Origin: Pseudoalteromonas fuliginea
GTDB lineage: Bacteria; Pseudomonadota; Gammaproteobacteria; Enterobacterales; Alteromonadaceae
DNA length: 64,000 nucleotides
Reading direction: 5' to 3'
Assembly: GCF_000690055.1 (NCBI RefSeq)
Contig: NZ_JJNZ01000017.1
Span: 96,526 to 160,525, forward strand
Position numbers and translations under genes: made by a program
Part shown: positions 46,051 to 56,500 of the stretch, in pieces
Layout: every line of letters starts with the position of its first letter
How positions within the stretch are numbered: position 1 is the first letter of the stretch
Notes under the pieces: generated by a model
What the model was told of the DNA's origin: nothing
Seen by the model: only the letters and a program-made list of their open reading frames with translations
Databases searched by the model: none

Positions 46051-46171
46051 GCCCGTATTCCCCCACTAAATTAATTATTAAACGGCCGCTTACAAAATAA
46101 TTGAAATTAATTTTCACAGTTTTTGGATGCGTGCGTCTTGTAGTTATTCATATGACTAATTCAGGAATGTT

Positions 46172-48871
46172 ATGGACAATCAAGTTCTGCAGATCTTAAA
46201 TATTGCGCCCAGAAATACGGGGCAAGATTTAGAGGCACTGCGTCAGCAAGGCATAGCTAGAATACAACAATTCGCGCCCAATACCTGGACCGATCACAAC
46301 CGTTTTGATCCTGGTGTAACGGTACTAGAAGTGTTGGTGTATGTGCTGTCTGATCTCAGTTATAAGTTGGACTATCCAATTCCGGAGCTATTAGCGCAAC
46401 CACATAGTGGGGGGAGTGTTAAATTTTACGAGCCCGAGCAAGTGTTATTTAGTCACTGCGTGACAGAAGATGACTATCGACGCCTTATTTTAGATTTACT
46501 AGAAGTTAAAAATGTACATGTTATATCGCGTCAAACCGAAGACTCAAATGCCACTGTTTTAGATTTTAATGTGCTGTTGTACTCAACTAATGACGACAAA
46601 AAAACAAATGTAACACAGCTGATTAGTCGTGTATTTAGCCAAGCTCGATGCGTGAACCATAGACTAGGTGATATTACATTTTATGACGTCAGTAAAGTGA
46701 CAATAGGCATGACCTTGTCATTACAACATGTTGATAATTTAGTGGCTTTATTAACGGATTTGTATACGTTAATCGGTCGGGAGATCTCCCCTGATATCCC
46801 TAAGTATTCTGCGCAGCAGTTATTACAACTTGGCATGAGTACTGGGCAAATCTATCAAGGACCCAAATTACATCATGGCTTTGTACTAGATGAAGACTTA
46901 CATAAGTCATCTTATAGCGTGCGCTTGTTTAGCTCAGACATTTTAAGTGTATTACATGGGTATGAAAACATAGAGCGCGTTAACGCGTTTCGGTTTTTAG
47001 CCGATCAGAATAATGCGGATGGGAACTACAATGCTCAAGATGGTTATGAGTTTTGGCAAATTCAATTTGGTAGCGATGATAACGAGAAAATCGTTAACAT
47101 TGCGCAATTAGGCTTTGATGAAGATAATTTTTTTAATGGCTTAAATTTACTGATTGATGGTCAGTCATATCAGCTAACCGAACAAGAAAAAACCCTGATA
47201 CGCCAAGGTTTGCAGGTGCTTAATCAAGCTCCTCAAGTTACTCAGTCAGTCATGTTACCTAAATTTGAGCAAGCAGGGCATTTAGGATTAAGTGACTATC
47301 GTTCATTACAGAATGAACTTCCACAAGTGTATGCTGTTGCAGAGCACACCTTAAATGAAGCTATTGATAGTACTGAAAAGGCTCGATTACTACAGTTTAA
47401 AGGGTATTTACATCTGTTTGATCAAATACTGGCAGATCAGCATAAACAACTTGATGTTTTACCCGATATTCTCTCGCTTCCAAAGCCGCAATCATTTGAA
47501 AGTTTGGGTAAGTTACTCGATTGTATGTTGGCTAGTGAGTCGTTAAATGCTCAACAGGTCGACGTATTTTGGCAGCATGCTTGCACTTTACCGCATTCGC
47601 AATTAAGTCAGGCGCTAGAAGAAATAAGTGGAATTGAGCATTTGTTAGATACTCAATCGCTTAATTACAGGCAGCGGGGCATGCAACACAGCCTTGAGAG
47701 TGACTTTTCTATTGCACAATTGACACGATTAAATCAAAGCGTAGACCATTTACTAGCGCGATTTGCTGAACGTCCTGTTGATAGTAATTTATTAAAATAC
47801 AAAGCGGTATTTGCGCTTTATGCACCAAGCTTAAAAGATGAACGAGATCCTAACCCTGATGAATCATTGCTTGAGCGTTTGGTATTGTTGCGTCAGTACA
47901 TAGATAAATGCCGCTTGCTAAGTGAGATTGGTGATTTAGGGCAGAATCGTTGTCGTGGTTTTGATTATCTTTCTAAAACTTTACAGTATCAGCATTGCAG
48001 TTCTATGGCTAAGGGTATTATGCGCCGCCTTGGTATGTCGCACCCTGGTCAAATGCCATTGGCCACCCATAACCGAGAAAGCTTTTACTTGGTTGAAGGG
48101 AGTTTACTTACAACGCCAGCACTGAGCGATACTTTACATGTCATTTTACCTGATTGGACAACTCGTTTTGCCACAGCAGAATTTCAGGATTTTGTACAAC
48201 GTACGATCCGTGAATACACGCCGTTGCATATGCCTGTGCAATGTCTATGGCTAGACAGAGAAACGATGAGTTTATTTGAACGCTTATATTATGGTTGGTT
48301 GAATTATTTTGCGCAAACTCAACGTACTCGTTTTAGTGAGCAAAATGACACTCTGCTAAATATTACAGAGCAACTTAGCCAGCTACTAAGTTCTTTTTTA
48401 ATTGAACCCAAAAGTACTGATGACAAAGGCCACACACATTGGCTGCTTGCAGATTTAATACTCACGTATCAAGCACTGCAGCATGGTAATTGGAATGCAA
48501 TAAAAGCCACCATAGTGGAGCTACTCAATACCTACGATAGTGAACATTCAAATACTGATTTTATTATCACAGGGCAAAACGCTGATCAAATACATGATTC
48601 GGTTAATGAGAATATCCTAAGCCACGATGCGAACTTTCCCGATGGATTTGATGCCGATACTATTTTTTATCTAACAGCACAGCATCACATTGATGAAATC
48701 TGTCGCCCTAGTCTACAAGAGCATGCATCCCGTCAGCAGCGGCTCGCCATTAGCTATACGCCTTTGGCTTATTTAAAGCCACTTTTTCCTGTGTCTATTT
48801 CTGCTATTAATCCAATTTCGCCAGAGAAGTACCAATTTATCGTTGCTAACAGCACGCCAAATCGAATTTAA
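46172..48871 (+). CDS. Baseplate wedge protein (Pvc12-like)
   Basis: An 899-residue protein in the Pvc12 position. Landmarks are an N-terminal gp6/J-like start (RFDPGVTVLEVLVYVLSDLS, YKLDYPIPELL), typical of Pvc12 members, and a C-terminal region with MRRLGMSHPGQMP, FYLVEGSLLTTPALSD and YTPLHMPVQCLWLDRETM. It has no signal peptide or membrane helix. It should form the outer baseplate wedge to which fibres attach. It ends 14 bp before the fibre gene. Confidence 0.88.
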   Translation: MDNQVLQILNIAPRNTGQDLEALRQQGIARIQQFAPNTWTDHNRFDPGVTVLEVLVYVLSDLSYKLDYPIPELLAQPHSGGSVKFYEPEQVLFSHCVTEDDYRRLILDLLEVKNVHVISRQTEDSNATVLDFNVLLYSTNDDKKTNVTQLISRVFSQARCVNHRLGDITFYDVSKVTIGMTLSLQHVDNLVALLTDLYTLIGREISPDIPKYSAQQLLQLGMSTGQIYQGPKLHHGFVLDEDLHKSSYSVRLFSSDILSVLHGYENIERVNAFRFLADQNNADGNYNAQDGYEFWQIQFGSDDNEKIVNIAQLGFDEDNFFNGLNLLIDGQSYQLTEQEKTLIRQGLQVLNQAPQVTQSVMLPKFEQAGHLGLSDYRSLQNELPQVYAVAEHTLNEAIDSTEKARLLQFKGYLHLFDQILADQHKQLDVLPDILSLPKPQSFESLGKLLDCMLASESLNAQQVDVFWQHACTLPHSQLSQALEEISGIEHLLDTQSLNYRQRGMQHSLESDFSIAQLTRLNQSVDHLLARFAERPVDSNLLKYKAVFALYAPSLKDERDPNPDESLLERLVLLRQYIDKCRLLSEIGDLGQNRCRGFDYLSKTLQYQHCSSMAKGIMRRLGMSHPGQMPLATHNRESFYLVEGSLLTTPALSDTLHVILPDWTTRFATAEFQDFVQRTIREYTPLHMPVQCLWLDRETMSLFERLYYGWLNYFAQTQRTRFSEQNDTLLNITEQLSQLLSSFLIEPKSTDDKGHTHWLLADLILTYQALQHGNWNAIKATIVELLNTYDSEHSNTDFIITGQNADQIHDSVNENILSHDANFPDGFDADTIFYLTAQHHIDEICRPSLQEHASRQQRLAISYTPLAYLKPLFPVSISAINPISPEKYQFIVANSTPNRI

Positions 48872-48885
48872 TTAAGGAACACATA

Positions 48886-51800
48886 ATGACTACACTTAAT
48901 GATCAAAATGCGACGTTACCTGCGCATGCAACAACAGTAATTGAAAAGGAAAACCGCGATTCACTTATTGAGAAGTTTGATGATCTAAAAACGCCCTCAG
49001 GCAATGATTTTGAGGCGTTGATCCGCTCTAGTTTCAATCAAGTAGATGATCCTATTCAAGTGGTTAAAGTAGATGATAAAAGTGAATTAGAAGTGTCTGC
49101 ACCTCTGACTATCACATCTGATACACAAACCAATGAAAAGTTGAAATTAAGTGCTAACGAATTGAGCATGACACAAGGTGAGACGCAAACGCTAAATCTC
49201 GATAGTGACAGCATGGAAATGTTTGACGGTGTATTGTCGCTTTCAAAAGACGATAAAAAGCTGCAAGTTTCGGGCACTGTACAAGCAAGTATGCTCAATG
49301 CGACTGCTCAGGTGAATACGGTTCAACTTAATACTGATGCATTGCTGGTTAACAATGCCAGTACAGAAATCTTACGTGCCGAGCTTGATGAAAATACAGC
49401 ACCTAAAGTCACGATATCTGGTGATGCAAAGATCACAAAATCTGTTACAGCTCAATCACTTAATGTGACGGATACAATTGATGCGTCAGATTTGGTGGTG
49501 TCAGTATCATCGACACTTGCAAATGCCAGTGCCAATACATTAGTGGTTACAGGTAAAACAATACTTAGCGACAAGCTTGAAGGTGAAAATGCGATATTTA
49601 CCAGGCATCTAGAAGTAAGTGACACATTAGGTGTGGGGATTGATGCGCAAAGTACGCAAGCTAAACTGCACATATCAAAACGTAGTAGTGATATGGATGC
49701 CTTGCTGCGAGTAGATGACTATAACAACGATACCACGCCATTTTTTATTAATTCTGAAGGTAAGGTTGGTGTGGGCACGACGGATGTTGCTGCCGATTTT
49801 CATGTGGCCAGTGATGCGCTTTTTGGTGATATACGAAATGCGCATTATGTGAAACTTAACGGGCTAGATAAAAGTCACTTTGAAGGTAATGTTAGTGTCT
49901 CTGAATCAATGTCAGTGGGTGTGAATGAATTACCGATTGACGCTGGAAGCTTAGCGGTATCAGGTAAGCTTGCATTGGGCAAAGTTAACGCTACGGCTAA
50001 GTTAGATGTGAATGGTAACACCGGAGAGTCATTATTAAATATAGCGACGAACGCAGCACAGTTTGTCAAAGTCACAGATGCCCCATTGCTAGATGAATCA
50101 AAAATTACGGTGTACCAAGCAACTAAAATCAAAGATGCTTTAAGCGTTGAGGGACATGTCACTGGCGAAAGCGTAACAGTAAATCAGCACCTTGATAGTG
50201 ATACAGCAACAATAAATGGCCAGTTAATTGCTGGCAGTACAACGACTGATAGTTTAACGGTGAACACTCACGCTGATATTGAACAAGCGCAGATTTATAA
50301 TCAGCTTAATATTGCTTCAAACAATGATCAACTAAACTGGGAGTGCGACGCAAAGCTTGCTGTATTGAGTAGTCCAAGTAACCCTTCAGGCGTTGAGATC
50401 AGTCATTTTAACGGCCAAGCAGTGACGCCTATTATCACCAGTAAGATGGATAAATTAGGTCTTTTTGAATCTAACCCAATGAAGTCCTTGCACGTAGGAG
50501 CTGATGCGCTGTTTGCGCACTCTGTAGATTTTGCCAGTGATATTAATGTATTGAACAATAATGACGAAGCCATTTTTAGCGTCAACGATATGAATGTGGT
50601 TGTGGGGAACAGTAATTTTTCCACACAACTTAGTGTGCATGGCGGTGCTGGTATTTTTGGTAATACAGAGGTTCATGGTCAATTAACGGTGGGTGTTGCT
50701 GGTAATCCATTATTAAGAACTGCCAACTCGCAAGTGCATATCACCCAATTGAGTGAACAAGCGGCAATAAAAGTGGAACATGCCACTGAAGGTTTTGCAA
50801 CTTATATGGCTGCCGGTCAACTTGCTATTAACCAGCCATTACCAGTATCTGATGTGAATTTTGCACTAACTGGCCAAGCTTGTGTGACTGGTCAAGTGCA
50901 GATCATGGGGGAGGCGAACTCAGGTGAAGAGGTTGCGCTTGAAGTTCAAGGCGACACTAAACTAAAAAACAAGCTGTGTGTTAATGGCACGGCTCAAGTT
51001 GATGATGGTTTATCACTTAGCGTAACGAATAATAGCGCGCAGCAACAAAAAGATGCCTTAGCTGTGCAAGGTTCTAGCCACCTAGCTGGCACTTTATCTG
51101 TGACAGATGCCGTTGATTTTCATAATGGCTTAACGGTAACAGATGGTGATGTGACCTTTTCTGATAACTTCAATGCTAATGGTCCAACGACCGTCGATAA
51201 TACACTTACAGTGAATGGCCATGTGAGTGTTATGGATGGTATGAAAATATCGCCCACTGAAAGCGGTAATGCGTTACTTGTTGAAGGCGGAGCGCAATTT
51301 GATACTGATGTAGAGATAGAGGGTGACTTAAATCTATCAGATAAACCGGCAAACGCACGGTTACATATTCAAGAGCAAGGAAAGCAAGGGCTTTATATTG
51401 AAAGGCAGGGAGGCCAGGCGGGTTTAGTATTTAACGACGGTCGATTAGGTGTGGGTGTTGAGCGACCCGATTATGCGCTCGATGTTGCTGAAGATAGTCA
51501 GTTTAGAAAAGACGTTGGGATCAAAGGGCGCTTAGAGGTCGATGAAAGTTTACATGTTGATGAGTATGCCAGCTTTAGAAGTAACATTAATGTGTACGGT
51601 AATAGCGAACTCGCAGGAGAAGCGCGCTTTGGTTTACCTTTTAGTAGCGTTATTGATGACGAATCAGCAGGTATGCCTGCGGGTATAGCACAAGTGGCTA
51701 TTGACCAAAATCATTTTGCAAAAGCTTTTGCTGTTTACCATCAAGGTGCAAAACCCGTTGTGATTGAAGGCGGTAAGCTTGGTGTACAAACCGACTCACC

Positions 51801-53508
51801 AACACAAGCATTGGATGTTAACGGCAATGCAGTATTTAGAGGTGATGTTGAGCTTAAAGGAACGTTGCACGGCTCTGGTCGATTAGAGTGCTTGGATGGA
51901 GCAAAAATATTTGGCGATGTTGAGCTGCGATCGGACTTAACTGTTAGTGATGATGTTCATCTCAAAGATACGTTGTTAGTGGATGGTATCTCAACATTTA
52001 ATCGCCATGTTGAAGTGAAAAGTGAAAGTACATTCCAAGGTTCGGTAAGGCTCAATGATGAGCTTTCGGTCCAAAATCACACGTCATTGCGAGATACCCT
52101 TACAGTTGCTAAGCAAGCAACGTTCCAAGGCGGTATAAACATTGAAGGATTAGAGGTTGGTTCACAGGTGTCTGTTACACCAGCAGCCACGTTCAATAAT
52201 GCAGTAACAGTGCATGGTCAAGTTAATTTACTTAGTACTTTGCAAATGGGAAGCCGTATAACGGGGCCCTCTATGTCGGTATTTGGCACTGAGGGTGAGC
52301 ATCTTATCAATGTTGAGTCGGGCAAAGATGCTGCTCCATTAATGATTCAAGCTAATGGCCACGATGCCCTACACATAACATCAGAAGGTAATGTTGGTAT
52401 CGGCACGCAAACACCAAGCCATAAATTAGATATTGAAGGGGATGTACGTGTTCGCAATGCATTGCTGGTGGATAATAGCTTAAGCTTTGCTGATGGTGCC
52501 ATCATACAAAGTGATTGCACTGTTAATGGGTCACTTAATTCATCAACACTCCAATTGGGTGAAACCCAAATGATTGACTGTATATCAGCTGATGTTGATC
52601 TTGGTGGTGATATGGCTTCAGATGAAGCTCTGGCAACACAGGCTGCCGTAAAAGCGTATATAGATGCACATTGTTGGTCGTGGGCTAAAAGTAACAAAGT
52701 ACTGTTGATACAAAATCAGCAAGAGTTTGATGAAGTGATGAGCCGAGAGTTGCTCTGCAATGTGACTCTTTTACTACTGCCACACACCAGTCATCCACAA
52801 ATGAACCGAGTTTACAAATTGAAACAACAAGTACGCATAGGTTCAAACGTTAGTATTATAGGTTTTAATGAACGAGAAACGCGCATTGTAAAAGAACATG
52901 CAGGGTGTCGCTTTTTAATTCATGGTCAAAGTGACGCGCTGATCAAAAGTGTTGAAATGCGTGGTTTTACCTTCGATGGTTCATTACTTAATGGTGGCTT
53001 GTATGAAGGTAATGGAGGCGCATTTCATTTACGTTATGTGCAAAGCACAAAACTTAATTGTGTCATCGAAAATCACCATGTTAATGGTGATGGTGGGGCT
53101 ATTTACGGTGAAGCTGACGTCAGTGGTGTCGAAGCTAGCAATATTAAACACTGTTCAGCAACACGCCAAGGTGGCGGTGTGTATGGTGTGCGAGAGTCAA
53201 CTTTAGATGTGTCGTCATGTCACTCTGAATATGGCGCAGGTGTTGCGTATTGCGATGATTGTCAAGTAGTTGCACGTGCTAACACCGCGGTGCTATACGG
53301 TGGTGGCGCATATAAATGTCAAAACCTGATGGCACAGGGTTATTGGCGAAGTAACCGTGCGGAGGCGAGTGTTGGGCATCATATTTATAGTGCAGGAGGA
53401 GACATTAGTCACGATGACCATACACATCAAGATTACTGGTGGCATGCATTATATTTAGATGGCCCAGTGATGTGTGGTACTCAACCTTGGCGCAATGATC
53501 ACTTTTAA
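48886..53508 (+). CDS. Giant tail fibre/adhesin with repeat shaft and beta-helix tip (Pvc13 position)
   Basis: A 1540-residue protein. Residues about 27-50 (IEKFDDLKTPSGNDFEALIR) resemble the docking motif of the other two fibre genes. Residues about 55-1230 are repeated short beta units such as KVGVGTTDVAADFHV, ARLHIQEQGKQGLYI and NVGIGTQTPSHKLDI, the GIGTxxPxxKLxV pattern of phage long fibres. After a short link (MASDEALATQAAVKAYIDAH) the last ~260 residues form a right-handed beta-helix with Chlamydia-Pmp/pectate-lyase-like rungs (GNGGAFHL, GDGGAIYG, RQGGGVYG, YGGGAYKC) and many cysteines. I infer that it recognises the target cell surface; the tip may bind or cut sugars, but no catalytic residues are evident. 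Confidence 0.82.
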   Translation: MTTLNDQNATLPAHATTVIEKENRDSLIEKFDDLKTPSGNDFEALIRSSFNQVDDPIQVVKVDDKSELEVSAPLTITSDTQTNEKLKLSANELSMTQGETQTLNLDSDSMEMFDGVLSLSKDDKKLQVSGTVQASMLNATAQVNTVQLNTDALLVNNASTEILRAELDENTAPKVTISGDAKITKSVTAQSLNVTDTIDASDLVVSVSSTLANASANTLVVTGKTILSDKLEGENAIFTRHLEVSDTLGVGIDAQSTQAKLHISKRSSDMDALLRVDDYNNDTTPFFINSEGKVGVGTTDVAADFHVASDALFGDIRNAHYVKLNGLDKSHFEGNVSVSESMSVGVNELPIDAGSLAVSGKLALGKVNATAKLDVNGNTGESLLNIATNAAQFVKVTDAPLLDESKITVYQATKIKDALSVEGHVTGESVTVNQHLDSDTATINGQLIAGSTTTDSLTVNTHADIEQAQIYNQLNIASNNDQLNWECDAKLAVLSSPSNPSGVEISHFNGQAVTPIITSKMDKLGLFESNPMKSLHVGADALFAHSVDFASDINVLNNNDEAIFSVNDMNVVVGNSNFSTQLSVHGGAGIFGNTEVHGQLTVGVAGNPLLRTANSQVHITQLSEQAAIKVEHATEGFATYMAAGQLAINQPLPVSDVNFALTGQACVTGQVQIMGEANSGEEVALEVQGDTKLKNKLCVNGTAQVDDGLSLSVTNNSAQQQKDALAVQGSSHLAGTLSVTDAVDFHNGLTVTDGDVTFSDNFNANGPTTVDNTLTVNGHVSVMDGMKISPTESGNALLVEGGAQFDTDVEIEGDLNLSDKPANARLHIQEQGKQGLYIERQGGQAGLVFNDGRLGVGVERPDYALDVAEDSQFRKDVGIKGRLEVDESLHVDEYASFRSNINVYGNSELAGEARFGLPFSSVIDDESAGMPAGIAQVAIDQNHFAKAFAVYHQGAKPVVIEGGKLGVQTDSPTQALDVNGNAVFRGDVELKGTLHGSGRLECLDGAKIFGDVELRSDLTVSDDVHLKDTLLVDGISTFNRHVEVKSESTFQGSVRLNDELSVQNHTSLRDTLTVAKQATFQGGINIEGLEVGSQVSVTPAATFNNAVTVHGQVNLLSTLQMGSRITGPSMSVFGTEGEHLINVESGKDAAPLMIQANGHDALHITSEGNVGIGTQTPSHKLDIEGDVRVRNALLVDNSLSFADGAIIQSDCTVNGSLNSSTLQLGETQMIDCISADVDLGGDMASDEALATQAAVKAYIDAHCWSWAKSNKVLLIQNQQEFDEVMSRELLCNVTLLLLPHTSHPQMNRVYKLKQQVRIGSNVSIIGFNERETRIVKEHAGCRFLIHGQSDALIKSVEMRGFTFDGSLLNGGLYEGNGGAFHLRYVQSTKLNCVIENHHVNGDGGAIYGEADVSGVEASNIKHCSATRQGGGVYGVRESTLDVSSCHSEYGAGVAYCDDCQVVARANTAVLYGGGAYKCQNLMAQGYWRSNRAEASVGHHIYSAGGDISHDDHTHQDYWWHALYLDGPVMCGTQPWRNDHF

Positions 53509-53510
53509 TT

Positions 53511-56500
53511 ATGAAACTAACCATCAAACAGTTTAGGGCTGATATACAGGCCCCTCAATCAGCTTTGCGTGCATCAGACATAACCTTGGATGATGTTCAA
53601 AGTCAATTTTCAGAGTGGATCATGCAAGGTCTATCACAAATGGACTGGCCTGAATTAGATGAATCAGACTTACAGCTTGATACGATTAAGTTACCCGATT
53701 TGGTTATTGATTTGGCTGAAATTGATTGGCAATTTGTAATGCTAGACCCATTTGCAGCGTTTAAACATTATGTTTATCCGCTGCTGAGCGACAGCATAGC
53801 AAGGCCATTAAAACAATACCGTAAACAGAACTCTGCTCAGTTCGCGGTGATAAATAGCCAAGGTGCAACTCGTCTTAATAGGGTTTTACTTAGTTTACTT
53901 ACAAAATTAAGTAAACAAAATCCACAGGGAATAATGGCCAAGACGACGCTTAGACTTGAGTTAAAAAGGCAAATTAGTGAAGCAATTAAAACCATCTCTA
54001 ACCCGCTTCAACAACTCCAAGCAGAGCCAAATTGGCCGCAACTTAGGCAAAGGTTTGTACAGTTATTCAAACAAGATAAAACGGTACTCCTGTTGCTGGT
54101 GGCGCCACTTTATAATGCGCAAGAACAGCAAAGAGTTAGCAAATTGTTGGCTTGCTTAAGTATGGCGCAATGTGATCGTTTTATTCGCTTATTAGAATTT
54201 ACGACGAGTATCACTGAGCATACTGAACGCGAACAACAGTGCATTTTGTTGCTCTCACTACATGAATTATTTGTTGCCCATAGCGCTTTTAGCGAGCGAT
54301 TATTACTACAAACTACTGCTGTACTTAATACACCTAAATATAGGCAAATGCTCAGCATGTGGTGTGTATTAAATAAAGCGCAGTGTAATAAAAAATTACT
54401 GAGTGATTTACAGCGTATTGTGACTAGTGCTGCGAAGCAAAGTGATCTAGCAATTGAGCTGGTTGAGCACACAGAGTTGGTTAACAATGACATTAGGAAA
54501 CTAAATATAGCCAAAAAAGTCAATGCTTTAGGGGTAAAGCAACAACAAACTTTAAAACAGGTATTAACATTATTACAGATCCTTGCTGATTCACATGCTT
54601 TACCAAAGCAAAGGCTAAAAGCTTGGTTCGCACTGCAGGTTATTCGCGCCAATCAAACACGACTAAGCGTAACTTTAGCTTCCAAATTAACCCAAATAAC
54701 TCAAGCGGTCGGCGATACTTTTCGAAAGAGAGAAACACCGCAGCATACAGTAGATAAAATAGTAAAACTAACAGACAAGCTAGGTTCTGAAGGACTATTT
54801 AGTTGCCACGTAAATAACCAAAAATTGGGAGTGTTGAGGCTCTATAGCTTGTTGAGTCGGTTGCCTGATGTGCCAGCTCTACTCTTAGAGAGACCGATTA
54901 AATGGCAAGTAAAAAAGCGTATACCTGAACAAGAAATACAATGCTGGTTTGATGACGTAAATAGATGGAGTAAGCAATATCAGCAAATAGCGACGAAGAA
55001 GCAATTAGATGAGTTCGCTATACAAGTTAACCATAATGAACTATCGACTGTGCTCAAACAGATTAAAATTTGGTTGGTGCAGTATCAACAAACGATGTCC
55101 CTAGATGCCTATGATCACATAGTACTACCTTGTGTTATTGAACTATTGAAAAGCTTACCTATTCAAAAAAACTCGAACTTATGGTTGCAATTACACAGTA
55201 CAGAAAGTGGTCATGCATTTAATCGGATCGTTGAAAAGTTACAGGTAGAGTGTCAACGCGCTCTTTCAGATGAATCAACTACTCAAGCTAACTTAACCGG
55301 ATTGTTATTTGATGGTGCGCAGAGTGAAAAAGCTATGCATGAGTGTTTAGATAAACTTTATCAAAAACTTAACCGCAATTTAGTAAACATGGTTCAAAGT
55401 TTTGAGCAACAACATGCTTTAACATCTGGGCAAACTGCAATGAATAACCGTGGCTCTATTACTTGGCAATGTTACGCTAGAGTCACCCACATGGCTAAAT
55501 TTGGGTATAAATTACAGTTTTGCTATCAGCCATCATTACAGCGTGTTTATCGTTTTGTTTTAAATCAGCAAGTATGGCTTGCTAATGAACTAAGTTCATT
55601 ACTTTTTGGTGAAATAAAGCAAGATGAGCAGTGCAAGCAGCTGCAAAAAATAATTACACAGCATGTTCAGTCGTTAGGTTTGATTGAAAAAGAGCTACTT
55701 CAAAAGTTACCGCTCATAGCGCGTGCCGAGGTTGGTTTGGATGCTTGGTTCACACCTTTGATTAGTCATGCAACAAAACATCTAACAGAAATGAATAGTG
55801 TATGGCTGCAGCCTTTTAATATTGAGGAACTTTATACATCACGCATAGCAAATTTCAATGATGAACAAGTTACGGTTTTTCAGCCACAAAAAAATGAGCG
55901 ACGAGCTGACAGCGTTACTCATAACATAACCCAAGAATATGAGGTGGATGAAAAACCTCTAGCGGTGCAATGTAATTTACAAAAGCATAAAGTTGATACG
56001 CATATTACACATGGAGCGGTATCAACCTTGGTTGAAGACGAGCAAGTGTCTTTCACTAAAGCTACCTTAAATGCCACTAAAGACGATGACAAACTACGTA
56101 ATAATTTTCTACCAGATGTACTTACGCATGAAGATAACAATGACAGCGTATTGTTAAACATGAGTAGCGATATGAACATAAGTCATAAACCTTCAGAAAC
56201 GTTTGAGTATAGCGATGAAAATCAAGTTAATGTCGATAAAACACAAGTGACACTCGATAAAAACTCAGCGCAAGTACCTAAGCTCAATATGCAAAAAATA
56301 GCGTTTGAAAATAATAATACACGTCAAAGTAAGGGGGGTATAAAACAAACTCAAAGCTCACATGTCGAGCTGGATATAGAGACAATTAAAGACGATGAAG
56401 TACACCATGGTTCAGCGTTATCAGCACAGAATAATAAGCTTAATAAAGTGAGTTCATATCCAGAGGAAACCATAGGTACTCATTCATCAATATTAGTTAA

